Positions 8,187 to 16,695 of a stretch of 64,000 nucleotides of DNA are shown here, piece by piece (within the stretch, counting starts at the first letter, position 1; each line of letters starts with the position of its first letter). This DNA comes from an uncultured bacterium (GTDB taxonomy: Bacteria > Planctomycetota > UBA1135 > GCA-002686595). The notes beneath the pieces are model-generated. The model saw only the letters and a list, made by a program, of their open reading frames with translations, ran no database searches and had not been told where the DNA came from. The stretch covers positions 48,794 through 112,793 of the forward strand of contig CALCXM010000034.1 of assembly GCA_937905825.1 (NCBI GenBank), in the 5' to 3' direction. Both the position numbers and the translations under genes were made by a program.

Positions 8187-8645
8187 GTGCGCAGGTCACG
8201 GGTCTCCCTGTGGGCGCCGTTCTTCTGCGCGCTCCTGTGCAGTTCGTGTCTCCAAGTGAAGTGGGAACGGGACATCCTCAATGAAGAGGTCGTGCCGGAC
8301 CAAGACGCTTCCCTCGTCGTCGGCACGAGCGACCTGCAGGTTTGCTTGGAAGAAATGGGAGCACCCCTGCTCGTTTGGGAAGAGCCCAACGAACAGGTCG
8401 CCTTGGCCTGGGGTTGGCGTGAGGATTGGTCCTGGGGGATCAACCTCAGCGTGCCCCTGCTCAAGGGCTTCTCGGCCTCGGCGGACTACGCCGACGAGGA
8501 CCAAGAGCTGCGCGGATTGGTGCTCGTCTTCGATGCAAGCCACAACCTGACTTCCAAGCGCCGGGGATCTTTGGCGGACCTCACCCAAAATCTCAAGGGC
8601 CAGCGGCCTTCGATGGTGGAGGAGTCGGAAGAGGGGCAGCCCTAA
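8187..8645 (+). CDS. Second small lipoprotein with BamE-like pattern
   Basis: A 152-residue protein beginning at a GTG that gives a clean lipoprotein signal (RRSRVSLWAPFFCALLCSSC, Cys at about residue 21). A TTG at 8151 overlapping the upstream stop (TTGA) is the alternative and would give a longer basic leader. The mature part has VVGTSDLQVCLEEMGAPLLV, the same G-[ST]-x(8)-LG/MG-x-P arrangement as the previous lipoprotein, so the two look like diverged tandem paralogues. The C-terminal tail is acidic (VEESEEGQP). Function unknown; probably an envelope lipoprotein. Confidence 0.65.
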   Translation: MRRSRVSLWAPFFCALLCSSCLQVKWERDILNEEVVPDQDASLVVGTSDLQVCLEEMGAPLLVWEEPNEQVALAWGWREDWSWGINLSVPLLKGFSASADYADEDQELRGLVLVFDASHNLTSKRRGSLADLTQNLKGQRPSMVEESEEGQP

Positions 8646-8663
8646 CGCAGGGAAGCGAGTTCA

Positions 8664-9188
8664 TTGCAAAGCACAGCGACCCAGGCAGGTGAACGAGGTG
8701 CATCCAAGTGGTGGTGTGCTGGTTGTCTGTTTGGACTTGCCCTTCCAATCGCTTTGTTTTGGTACTGGGAATGGGGGCAGTGGATCGATCGGTCCATCCC
8801 TTCGAGTGTGGTGGGCGCCGGCAACCGGCACTACCTCGATGAGCTGCAGTTTCTGGCGAGCACCAAGGGTGGAGGGCATCCAGGGGAACGCGGGGGGCTC
8901 TCCCTAAGCCAAGCAACGTCACCGGACGGCTGCTACACGCTCTACACGAAGTCGGTGCTCTACAACCATCACAGCTACCTGCGTGAGAACGCAACCGGCG
9001 AGATCACGCCGCTCCTCTCGATTCAAGAACCGGATGCTTGGTCAGGAAGTGCTCACGGGCACCATTGGTCCGCTGACTCGGGTGCGATCTTCTTTCTTGG
9101 TCAGGGAGTGGTCCACGGTGCGATTGATGTGGCGTTGCCTTTGATCTACTTGGTCCATTCGGGGGAGATGGTGCCAGCTCGCGACTAG
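8664..9188 (+). CDS. Hypothetical membrane-anchored protein
   Basis: A 174-residue frame starting with TTG at 8664, 18 bases after the previous gene. It has one N-terminal membrane helix (WCAGCLFGLALPIALFWYW, about residues 17-35) and an extracytoplasmic part with two segments resembling PD40/TolB beta-propeller blades (ATSPDGCYTLYTK and HWSADSGAIFFLG), too few for a full propeller. I do not recognise a family. The start is uncertain, and there is no strong ribosome binding site. Possibly the third gene of the small lipoprotein operon. Confidence 0.5.
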   Translation: MQSTATQAGERGASKWWCAGCLFGLALPIALFWYWEWGQWIDRSIPSSVVGAGNRHYLDELQFLASTKGGGHPGERGGLSLSQATSPDGCYTLYTKSVLYNHHSYLRENATGEITPLLSIQEPDAWSGSAHGHHWSADSGAIFFLGQGVVHGAIDVALPLIYLVHSGEMVPARD

Positions 9189-9376
9189 CCGTGCACTCAC
9201 GCTGGACTCGTCATTGATCACGACGTGGGCGAGAGCCAGCCTGGTTCACAAGAACATCGAAGCAGCTCGGGACTCGCCACGGAATCGGAAGCGCTGAATG
9301 CCATCGGCCGCTAGCGCGCGGAATTCACCAAAGTGTCCCTGGCCTCCCCGAATCACTCGATCCGCTGCGGTTCGCC

Positions 9377-10543
9377 CTACAGGCTCGAGTACAAGCGCTT
9401 GCTGTCTTCTTCCGTTTGGGTCATCGCGCCCTGGTAGGCCACAACGGTTTTGCGAGCGCAATTCTCCCAGGTGTAGAGCGCGGCCCGTTCTCGACCGAGG
9501 TCCACCAGTTCGTCGTAGATGTCCCGTTCCGTGAGCAGCTTCTTGGTGGCCAAGTAGATGTCGTCCACGTCCGCAGGCTCGACCATCATGGCGGCGCCCT
9601 CGCACAATTCCCCGGTGGCGGTCACGTGGCTGGTGACCACGGGCGTGCCGCAGGCCATGGACTCGAGCGGCGGCAAACCGAAGCCTTCGTTGAGGCTCGG
9701 GAAGAGCAACGCCTCCGCTTGGCAGTACAACTGAGTCAGGCGCGCGTCGGAAACATCGCCCACGTACTCGACCCGCTCCTTGGCCGGGGACTTATCGAGC
9801 TCGCGCTCGAAGATCTCCGCTTGCCAGCCACGGGGTCCGGCGATCAGCCAGCGGTGCGGGAAGCCGTCGGCCACCAAGCGTTCGAAGGCCTGCAGGATGC
9901 GAACGTGGTTCTTGCGCGGATCGATGCGCGAGACGGTGAGCAGGTAGGGGTCCTTGGGAGCGGGGAAACCCTCCGCCGGCATGTGGCGCAAGACGTGATC
10001 GCACCCCAGCTCCGCCACCGCGATCTTTGAGGGGTGCGCTCCCAATGCCATGACGATGTCCGCGCCCACGAACTGGCAAGGCACCAAAATACGATCCGCC
10101 CGGCGTACCTGCTTGAGAGCCACGGCCGTCATGCGTTCTGCTGCTTCGGGATCCATGTAGCCCGCGTCGAGGGTGTAGATCGCGTCGAAGATCGTGACGA
10201 TCTCTTTGGCGCGACTGACCGCCAGCAAACTCGGCTGAGTGTGGTGGTAGAGATGGCAGCCGCCCACCAGATCGTCGGCCCCGCGCTTCATCTTCTCCAT
10301 GACCCAAGGCAGGACCCGCGAGGGGATGCGCATACGCATCAGGCGTGCCTTGCCTTGCGCGATGCCCAGTTCCGCGTCCGTGAACTTGCGCTTGGCAAAG
10401 GTGTAGCCGAACAGGCCGAGCAGGGGCGACTCGTCCAACTGCAGCATGGCGCGCACGAGTTCGCGGGTGTAGCGACCGATGCCTTCGCGATTGACGAGGG
10501 CACTGCGGTAATCGAGACCGACTTGAAGTTGAACGGGGGGCAC
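9377..10543 (-). CDS. Glycosyltransferase family 4 (mannosyltransferase-like)
   Basis: A 388-residue GT-B glycosyltransferase starting at GTG 10543. Visible signatures are NREGIGRYTRELVRAML (acceptor domain), YLLTVSRIDPRKNHVRIL (donor domain, DPRKN), and the E-x7-E motif in SLNEGFGLPPLESMACGTPVVTS. This pattern is typical of alpha-mannosyltransferases that decorate O-antigen or capsule, although specificity cannot be read from the sequence. It stands alone on the minus strand; its upstream side faces the repeat element at 10645-10820 and the amidoligase cassette on the plus strand. Confidence 0.9.
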   Translation of the reverse strand: MPPVQLQVGLDYRSALVNREGIGRYTRELVRAMLQLDESPLLGLFGYTFAKRKFTDAELGIAQGKARLMRMRIPSRVLPWVMEKMKRGADDLVGGCHLYHHTQPSLLAVSRAKEIVTIFDAIYTLDAGYMDPEAAERMTAVALKQVRRADRILVPCQFVGADIVMALGAHPSKIAVAELGCDHVLRHMPAEGFPAPKDPYLLTVSRIDPRKNHVRILQAFERLVADGFPHRWLIAGPRGWQAEIFERELDKSPAKERVEYVGDVSDARLTQLYCQAEALLFPSLNEGFGLPPLESMACGTPVVTSHVTATGELCEGAAMMVEPADVDDIYLATKKLLTERDIYDELVDLGRERAALYTWENCARKTVVAYQGAMTQTEEDSKRLYSSL

Positions 10544-10644
10544 GGGCTAGAAAAGGGCTGGGAGGCTGTCGGTCTGCACGAAAATGGCAAAAGACGGACG
10601 GGTAGTCATAAAGGAGCACAGGCCGGATCCACTCGACCGCCTCC

Positions 10645-10820
10645 ATACGGTATCGCACACCGCGCAGAATTCCGCTTCCGATGAGTGCCGCATCACCTCC
10701 CCATGGTGGGCCGGAAGCCCCGCCTGATTGCCTTTGATGCGGTACTTCTGCGCAGAGCTCTTCCGAGCGGTATGCGATACCGTATGGAAGCGGACTTCTG
10801 CGCGGTGTGCGATACCGTAT
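10645..10820 (+). repeat. Structured palindromic repeat, copy A (left flank of amidoligase cassette)
   Basis: A 176-bp element bounded by a perfect 25-bp inverted repeat at 10645-10669 and 10796-10820, whose outer part reads ATACGGTATCGCACACC. Inside is a second inverted pair (GTGCCGCATCA near 10685 and TGATGCGGTAC near 10735) and a small palindrome CGGTATGCGATACCG (from about 10769). A second copy in the same orientation lies at 15106-15292, after the four-gene cassette. There is no open frame of interest inside. It looks like a non-autonomous mobile element or REP/MITE-like repeat; no transposase gene is in the window. Confidence 0.8.
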
Positions 10821-10937
10821 TTCTTTCCTGGCTGCTAGGCGACTCGGGCTAGAAACGGTATTTTGCCGTCCGATATGAGGCTGCGCTTTTCGTGGCTCCA
10901 CTCCCCGTTCGATGCAACAGATATCCACTAGCGAGCG

Positions 10938-11654
10938 ATGAGTCTCCGGCAAACATGCCTGCTGGATATCGATGTGTTGCCGCAGCCTGACGACATCACC
11001 TGCGGCCCGACCTGTCTCCAGGCCGTGTACGGGTACTGGGGGCATCACGTTGGTTTGGACGAGGCGATCTCCTCGATCGAGCCCTTGCCCGACGGCGGCA
11101 CGATTGCCGCGAGCCTGGCGTGCGACGCCCTTCGCAAGGGATTCGCAGCGACGATCTACACCTATAACTTGCTGACCTTTGACCCGACCTGGTTCCCCGA
11201 CACCAGCAACCTGGGCGAGCAGCTTGAAAAGCAGAAGCAGGCCAAGAACGACCCAAAGCTCAACCTGGCCACCGACACCTACCGGGAGTTCCTGCGACTC
11301 GGTGGGACGGTGCAGTACCAACAGCTCAACGCAGAACTCTTGCGCGGGTTGCTGGACGACGGCAAGCCGATCTTGACCGGACTTAGCGCGACCTACCTCT
11401 ACGAGTGCGCTCGCGAGCTCAATGATGAGTACGACGATGTGCGCGGCGAACCCAGCGGGCATTTTGTGGTGCTCTGCGGGTACGACCGAAGCAAGGATCT
11501 CATCATGGTTGCGGACCCCCACGAGCACGACCACTATCAATCACGTTTCTACCCGGTCAAGACCGATCGGGTGATCGCTTCCATCCTGTTGGGCATCGTG
11601 ACTTACGACGCCAACCTCCTCATCATTACTCCAAAGGTAGCTAATTCAGAATAG
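10938..11654 (+). CDS. C39-like cysteine peptidase of amidoligase cassette
   Basis: A 238-residue papain-fold peptidase resembling the C39 (bacteriocin-processing) family but without transporter domains or signal peptide, so probably cytoplasmic. The catalytic residues are in place: Q16 and C22 in PQPDDITCGPTCL, H175 in SGHFVVLCGY and D193 in VADPHEHD. The insert between them (residues about 85-140) is longer than in minimal C39 domains. It is the first of four tightly packed plus-strand genes; its stop overlaps the GTG of the RimK-like ligase by one base. The likely job is cleaving or trimming a peptide made or modified by the downstream ligases; the substrate is unknown. Confidence 0.8.
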   Translation: MSLRQTCLLDIDVLPQPDDITCGPTCLQAVYGYWGHHVGLDEAISSIEPLPDGGTIAASLACDALRKGFAATIYTYNLLTFDPTWFPDTSNLGEQLEKQKQAKNDPKLNLATDTYREFLRLGGTVQYQQLNAELLRGLLDDGKPILTGLSATYLYECARELNDEYDDVRGEPSGHFVVLCGYDRSKDLIMVADPHEHDHYQSRFYPVKTDRVIASILLGIVTYDANLLIITPKVANSE

Positions 11655-13105
11655 TGACAACACTCATCGTGGTTGAGAATCCAAAGCTATGGAGCCTCAA
11701 GGTTCCAGGCGTGGAGATTGTTCCTGCCCGCGAATACCTGACCGACAAGCGCTTCGTTGCGATGCGGCGCGCCAAGGTCTTCAATCTTTGTCGCACGAGT
11801 AGTTATCAAACCCTGGGGTACTACGTGTCCCTCTTGGCTGCGGCCCGGGGCCACAAGCCGCTTCCTTCGGTCACGACCATTCAGGACCTACGCCTGGCGT
11901 CCCTGTTGCGGATCGCTGCCGAGGATCTCGAGGATCAGGTTCAGCGCGTGCTCGGCAGTTTGACGACCGACCGCTTCGTATTGAGCATCTACTTCGGGCG
12001 CAACTTGGCGAAGAAGTACGACCGCCTTTGCCAGGCTATTTTTGGTCACTTTCCCGCCCCGCTCCTGCGTGCCGAGTTCGTGCGCGTGGACAAGTGGCGC
12101 CTCAACGGCCTGCGAACGACTTCCGCGAGCGAGATCCCTGAAGCGCATCTCGAGTTCGTCGTTGCCCGGGCGCTCAAGTTCTTCGCCAATCCTCACGTCA
12201 CTGCGCCCAAGCAGACCGCGCGATTTGATCTGGCCATCCTCGTCGACCCGGAAGAGAGGCACAGTCCTTCGGAACCTGCCGCCATTCGGCGCTTCGTCAA
12301 GGCAGCGGAGAGCTTGGGCATGTCGGCGAGCATCATCGACCGTCACGACTACGGGCGCATCGGCGAGTACGACGGACTCTTCATTCGCGCGACGACCCAG
12401 GTGGACCACTACACCTACCGTTTCGCGCGGCGCGCCGAGGCGGAGGGCTTGGTCGTGATCGACGACCCCGAGTCCATCGTGCGTTGCTCGAACAAGGTGT
12501 ACCAGGCGGAGATCTTCGAGAAGCACAAGATTCCGTGTCCCAAGACGCTGATTGCGCATCGTGACAATGCTCACGAAATAGGCAAGCAGCTCGGGTTTCC
12601 CTGCGTGTTGAAGCAGCCGGATAGTTCCTTCTCCACCGGGGTGGTCAAAGCCAAGACGGAGGAAGAGTTGAAGGCTCACCTCGACGCCTTCTTCGAGACC
12701 TCAGAGCTAGTCGTCGCCCAAGAGTTCCTGCAGTCGACGTTCGATTGGCGGGTCGGCATCATCGATCAGAAGCCGCTCTTCGTCTGCAAGTACTACATGG
12801 CCCGTGGTCACTGGCAGATTCGGAAGGCCCAGGGGAGTGGGTCGAGCTTCGGAAAGGTGGAAACGCTTGCGGTGGAAGACGCCCCAGCGGAAGCCGTTTC
12901 CGTGGCCTTGGCCGCCGCCAACCTGATCGGGCGCGGACTCTACGGCGTCGACGTGAAAGAAGTGGACGGTCGTTTCGTCGTCATCGAAATCAACGACAAT
13001 CCGAATGTGGACGTGGGGTGCGAGGACAAATTGCTGAAGGGCGAACTCTACAAAATCATCATGGGAACCTTTTACTCGCGACTGGAAGCTCGCGTCAAAG
13101 AATGA
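11654..13105 (+). CDS. RimK-family ATP-grasp ligase with RLAN-type N-terminal domain
   Basis: A 483-residue amide ligase. Residues about 1-170 match the RimK-like ATP-grasp N-terminal (RLAN) type (TTLIVVENPKLW, VPAREYLTDKRF, SSYQTLGYYVSLLAAARGH). The rest is an ATP-grasp module: CSNKVYQAEIFEKHKIPCPK, FPCVLKQPDSSFSTGVVKA, LVVAQEFLQSTFDWRVGI, and the metal-binding VVIEINDNPNVD. RimK enzymes join glutamate or other amino acids to protein or small-molecule carboxylates. The GTG start overlaps the stop of the peptidase gene, and the stop overlaps the ATG of the GCS2-like gene (ATGA). It is the probable core synthetase of the cassette; substrate unknown. Confidence 0.88.
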   Translation: MTTLIVVENPKLWSLKVPGVEIVPAREYLTDKRFVAMRRAKVFNLCRTSSYQTLGYYVSLLAAARGHKPLPSVTTIQDLRLASLLRIAAEDLEDQVQRVLGSLTTDRFVLSIYFGRNLAKKYDRLCQAIFGHFPAPLLRAEFVRVDKWRLNGLRTTSASEIPEAHLEFVVARALKFFANPHVTAPKQTARFDLAILVDPEERHSPSEPAAIRRFVKAAESLGMSASIIDRHDYGRIGEYDGLFIRATTQVDHYTYRFARRAEAEGLVVIDDPESIVRCSNKVYQAEIFEKHKIPCPKTLIAHRDNAHEIGKQLGFPCVLKQPDSSFSTGVVKAKTEEELKAHLDAFFETSELVVAQEFLQSTFDWRVGIIDQKPLFVCKYYMARGHWQIRKAQGSGSSFGKVETLAVEDAPAEAVSVALAAANLIGRGLYGVDVKEVDGRFVVIEINDNPNVDVGCEDKLLKGELYKIIMGTFYSRLEARVKE

Positions 13106-14370
13106 CCACCAAAGAAAACACGAAGCCTGTTGTCCTGCGCCTCTTTGAAGGGCACGGCATCGAACTCGAGTACATGATCGTCGACCGCGACAGCTTGGCC
13201 GTGGCCAGCATGGCGGACGAGCTGCTCAAACTCGTCGGAGGCGGCTACGAGATGGAAGTGGAGCATGGTGCCGTCTCCTGGTCCAACGAACTTGCCTTGC
13301 ATGTGATCGAGATCAAGACCAATGGCCCGCGCCGTTCCCTGACGGGTTTGGATGCGGACTTTCAGGCCAACGTCGAGCGCATCAATGAGTTGTTGAAGCC
13401 GTTGAACGCTTGCTTGATGCCGACGGCTATGCACCCGTTGATGGATCCGGAAACGGACCTGCGGCTGTGGCCCCACGACAACGACATTATCTACAGCACC
13501 TTTGACCGTATCTTCAACTGCCGCGGTCATGGCTGGGCCAACCTGCAGTCCACGCACATCAACTTGCCCTTTTCCTCGGACGAGGAGTTCGGGCGACTGC
13601 ACGCAGCCATTCGATTGGTCTTGCCGTTGCTGCCGGGCTTCGCGGCGAGCTCGCCGATTGCAGATGGCAAGCACGGCGGATTCATGGACAAGCGGCTTGA
13701 TTGCTACCGAAGCAACGCACGCCGCGTGCCCTCGGTCGCTGGCATGGTGATCCCTGAGCGAGTCTTCACGCCCGGCGCTTATGAAGCGATGCTGCAGGGC
13801 ATCTATCGCGACATTGCACCGCTAGATCCAGAAGGGATTCTGGCCCACGAATGGCTCAACTCCCGCGGCTGCATTGCGCGCTTCGATCGCATGGCGATTG
13901 AGATTCGGATCCTCGATATCCAGGAGTGTCCCCGGGCTGACGTGGCCGTGGTGGCGGCCGTGGTGGAAGTCGTGCGCGCCCTGGTCGACCAGACCTGGTG
14001 CAGCACCGAGCAACAAATGCTGTGGGATGAGCGGGAACTAGCGCAGATCTTGGACGGTGCGATTCGCTTCGGAGACGAGTCCCTGATCGACAATGCCGAA
14101 TTCCTGGCAGCCTTCGGTTTGACCGGATCCCAGCCAATGAAGCTTGGCGCGTTGTGGGCGCACTTGATCGCCGATCGCTCCGCGGTGGTTCCAAGCCTCA
14201 AGGAGTGGAGCGAGCCCCTGCAAGTGATCGTCGAGCAGGGATGTTTGTCGCGCCGCATCCTGCGCGCCCTCGGCCCAGATCCTTCCCGTGAACAAATTGA
14301 AGCCGTCTACCGTCGCTTGACCGTGTGCCTCGCGGAGGGCAAGTCGTTCCATGCGAGCCAGACGGATTGA
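13102..14370 (+). CDS. GCS2-type carboxylate-amine ligase (glutamate-cysteine ligase family 2)
   Basis: A 422-residue ligase of the glutamine-synthetase-like fold. The family signature is at the N-terminus (HGIELEYMIVDRDSLAV), followed by YEMEVEHGAVSWSNELALHVIEIKT, STHINLPFSSDEEF and RLDCYRSNARRVPSVAGM. GCS2 enzymes form amide bonds at the gamma-carboxylate of glutamate or related acids using ATP. The ATG at 13102 overlaps the TGA of the RimK-like gene (ATGA), and the end overlaps the amidohydrolase gene by 20 bases, so all four proteins are probably made together. It might ligate an amine or amino acid to the RimK product; this is inference. Confidence 0.85.
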   Translation: MTTKENTKPVVLRLFEGHGIELEYMIVDRDSLAVASMADELLKLVGGGYEMEVEHGAVSWSNELALHVIEIKTNGPRRSLTGLDADFQANVERINELLKPLNACLMPTAMHPLMDPETDLRLWPHDNDIIYSTFDRIFNCRGHGWANLQSTHINLPFSSDEEFGRLHAAIRLVLPLLPGFAASSPIADGKHGGFMDKRLDCYRSNARRVPSVAGMVIPERVFTPGAYEAMLQGIYRDIAPLDPEGILAHEWLNSRGCIARFDRMAIEIRILDIQECPRADVAVVAAVVEVVRALVDQTWCSTEQQMLWDERELAQILDGAIRFGDESLIDNAEFLAAFGLTGSQPMKLGALWAHLIADRSAVVPSLKEWSEPLQVIVEQGCLSRRILRALGPDPSREQIEAVYRRLTVCLAEGKSFHASQTD

Positions 14371-15079
14371 CGCGCTGCTTCTGAGCTGTGAACACGGGGG
14401 GAACCAGATCCCCGACGAGTTCGAACAGCTCTTCCAAAGCAAGGCGGCCCAGCGCGCGCTCGACAGCCATCGAGGACACGACCCCGGAGCCCTGGTGGTC
14501 GCGACCGCGCTCAAGCCCTTGTTGGATGCGCCGCTCTTCGCGAGTTGTGTCTCCCGACTGCTGGTGGATCTCAATCGCAGCGCGCACCATCCGAAGGTGT
14601 TTTCCGAGTTCAGTGCGGGACTCGGAGGGGCGCAGCGTGGGGAATTGCTGGCGACCTACTACGAGCCGCACCGCGCGGAGCTTGAGCAGGCCATCGCCCA
14701 GCGTTCGCGATCCCGGCAGCGCACGTTGCACCTCGCCATTCACAGCTTCACACCGCGTTTGGGTGGGGAGACTCGAACTGCTGAGCTCGGATTGCTGTAC
14801 GACCCTCAGCGGCCGCCGGAGCGCGAACTATGTGCCCATTGGAAGCGCGAGCTCTCGGCCTCGCAGCCTTCGCGCCGGGTGCGTTGCAATTATCCCTATC
14901 GCGGCAACGCGGACGGTCTCACGACGGCCCTACGTAAACGATTCTCCGCTGACGAGTATCTCGGAATCGAAGTCGAACTGAACCAAGCTCTAGCAGCCCA
15001 GCCACAGAGCGATGCACGCGCTCTGGCCCAATGGCTTGCCAATAGCCTGCAAAGCGCGCTCGCGTCCACGACTCGCTGA
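14351..15079 (+). CDS. N-formylglutamate amidohydrolase family protein
   Basis: A 242-residue zinc-dependent hydrolase of the N-formylglutamate amidohydrolase (HutG-like) family. It shows LLLSCEHGGNQIPDEF at the N-terminus, HRGHDPGAL, LVDLNRSAHHPKVF and HLAIHSFTPRLGG, which hold the family's metal-binding Glu/His/Asp residues. Although hutH and hutU are in the same window 17 kb away, this gene overlaps the GCS2-like gene by 20 bases and ends the four-gene cassette, so its substrate is more likely the cassette's product (for example an N-acyl-glutamyl peptide) than N-formylglutamate from histidine. The downstream repeat begins 27 bases after its stop. Confidence 0.82.
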   Translation: MRARRIDALLLSCEHGGNQIPDEFEQLFQSKAAQRALDSHRGHDPGALVVATALKPLLDAPLFASCVSRLLVDLNRSAHHPKVFSEFSAGLGGAQRGELLATYYEPHRAELEQAIAQRSRSRQRTLHLAIHSFTPRLGGETRTAELGLLYDPQRPPERELCAHWKRELSASQPSRRVRCNYPYRGNADGLTTALRKRFSADEYLGIEVELNQALAAQPQSDARALAQWLANSLQSALASTTR

Positions 15080-15105
15080 TTCGAAGACTGAATCTCTTAC
15101 CACTC

Positions 15106-15292
15106 ATACGGTATCGCACACCACGCAGAAGTCGGCTTCCGATGAGTGCCGCATCAAAATCGTGAAGTCGGCCGGCGGCCCCGTTATTCGCGATTGATGC
15201 GGCACTTCCGCGAAGTGTACTTCCGAGCGGTATGCGATACCGTAGGGAAGAGTTCTACTGCGTGGTGTGCGATACCGTATGCGATACCGTAT
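15106..15292 (+). repeat. Structured palindromic repeat, copy B (right flank of amidoligase cassette)
   Basis: A second copy of the element at 10645-10820, in the same orientation. The left end is 15106-15130, and the right inverted end is 15258-15280 (23 bp perfect). A 12-bp tandem duplication, GCGATACCGTAT, extends it to 15292. Compared with copy A, one outer-stem base pair is changed on both arms (CCGCGC/GCGCGG to CCACGC/GCGTGG), preserving pairing, and the inner stem GTGCCGCATCA/TGATGCGGCAC is perfect here. The flippase gene on the minus strand ends inside this copy. Confidence 0.8.
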
Positions 15293-16673
15293 GCGAGAGA
15301 AGCCCGGTCAGCAAAGTGCGGGAAAGGAACCATCCCGCGCCGAACAGGATGGGGCCCAGTGCCCAGGCCCAGGGGCGGCCGCCACCGAGCTGGGAAACCC
15401 CGAGGCGGCGCAGGGCCCAGAAGGCACCGAGCACGACGCTGCCCTCGGTCAAGCAAGTGGCGATCGCGGCGCCATCCATGCCCATGCCGGGAATCAAAAG
15501 GGCGTTGCCGGCGATGTTGAGCAAGAGGCCAACGCTCGCCACACGCAGCACGGAGCCGGTCTTGCCGATAGCCACCAAGGCCGTCATGGCCGGCGCTCCC
15601 ACGTAGACCAGAGCAGAGGCCACAAAGAGCCATTGGAGGGATACCTGGGCGTCCACGAACTCCGGGCCAAAGACCGCGAGCAGTTGCGCGCTCCAGGGGG
15701 ACAAGAGCCCCGTCACCAAACAGGCGCAGGCAAACAGCGGTTGCGCAAGCCGCGCGATGGCCGGGCCCAAGCGGCCAGCACTGTGCTCCCTTCGGAACCA
15801 AGGCAAGGCCACGAGTGCAGCGTAGACACCCACCATGATCGAAAGGGACATCACGCGCACGCCGACGTTGTAGTGCCCGAGTGGTTCGCGCCCGACCATG
15901 GCGCGCAGGAAAACGTTGTCCGCGTAGAAGTAAGCTTGCTGACAAAGGCCGGCGAGACCTAAGGGCACGGAAGCGCGCAGCACTTCCTTCCAGGGATTGC
16001 CCGTTGCAGGAGTCTTCGGAAGTTGCGAGCGCGACGCAAAGTGCAAAAGGAAGTTGGCCGTGGCGCTGCCCGCTGCGATTCCTACCAAGTAAAGACCGGG
16101 GGAGGTCACGTCAAAGTACAACAGCAAGAGCACGAAGCCGAGGCTCGCCCCACTCGCAAAGACTCGCACGGCCACGGGCACGCCCCAGGCGATGCGCGTG
16201 CGAAATACGGTGGCGGAGAGCTCGAACACGTGCGTGATCGGATAGAGCGCGGCGAGCAGGATCCAACCGGCTCCCGGTTCGCCCATGGCGAAGGCACCGC
16301 CGCCCACGACGAACAGGCCGAGTACGCCCGCCACCAGCCGGATGCGCCGGGTCGCGGCCAACACGTTCGGCGTGCGGCCTTCGTCATCGGCAGTCATCTG
16401 CACGGCCACCGAACCCGTGCCGAAGTCCACGAAGCTATCGAGCAACATGAAGGCAGCTAAGTAAAACGTGTAGCGCCCGAAGTCGTCACCTGAAAGCTGC
16501 CGCGCTAAGAGCCACAGAGCGAGGAAGGTGCAGCCGGAACCCCAAATTCGTCCGAGGACCAAGAGCACCGTTCCACTTCGCACGCGAGACAATGCGCTGC
16601 GGGCGGGGGAGGTCGGGGTGTTGGACGAAGAAGCTTCCACTGGAATTGAGGTTGAGGCGCGAACTCCGGCCAA
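15255..16673 (-). CDS. Polysaccharide flippase (Wzx/MATE-like membrane protein)
   Basis: A 472-residue integral membrane protein with about twelve to fourteen hydrophobic helices, typical of the oligosaccharide flippases that move lipid-linked glycans across the inner membrane. The N-terminal segment GTVLLVLGRIWGSGCTFLALW and the motif DDFGRYTFYLAAFMLLDSFVDFG are characteristic. The TTG start at 16673 is uncertain; internal TTG/GTG codons near residues 28-31 are alternatives. The last 14 or so residues (SHTVSHTVSHTTQ) are encoded by repeat copy B, so the natural C-terminus has probably been replaced. The gene is divergent from the exporter operon and convergent with the amidoligase cassette. 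Confidence 0.85.
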   Translation of the reverse strand: MAGVRASTSIPVEASSSNTPTSPARSALSRVRSGTVLLVLGRIWGSGCTFLALWLLARQLSGDDFGRYTFYLAAFMLLDSFVDFGTGSVAVQMTADDEGRTPNVLAATRRIRLVAGVLGLFVVGGGAFAMGEPGAGWILLAALYPITHVFELSATVFRTRIAWGVPVAVRVFASGASLGFVLLLLYFDVTSPGLYLVGIAAGSATANFLLHFASRSQLPKTPATGNPWKEVLRASVPLGLAGLCQQAYFYADNVFLRAMVGREPLGHYNVGVRVMSLSIMVGVYAALVALPWFRREHSAGRLGPAIARLAQPLFACACLVTGLLSPWSAQLLAVFGPEFVDAQVSLQWLFVASALVYVGAPAMTALVAIGKTGSVLRVASVGLLLNIAGNALLIPGMGMDGAAIATCLTEGSVVLGAFWALRRLGVSQLGGGRPWAWALGPILFGAGWFLSRTLLTGLLSHTVSHTVSHTTQ

Positions 16674-16695
16674 AGAGGGCTATTCTCTGGACGTC

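Noticed and set aside
9792..11540. 582-codon minus-strand frame crossing repeat copy A and the peptidase gene
   Set aside because: It overlaps the glycosyltransferase in another frame and the C39-like peptidase antisense; no coherent domain is seen.
12745..13101. N-terminal extension of the GCS2-like gene
   Set aside because: The frame is open upstream but overlaps the RimK-like ligase; the ATGA overlap at 13102 and the family start motif mark the real start.
14351..15079. HutG of histidine degradation
   Set aside because: Family membership fits, but the 20-base overlap with the GCS2-like gene and the 17-kb distance from hutH/hutU point to the amidoligase cassette; it is not excluded as a side activity.
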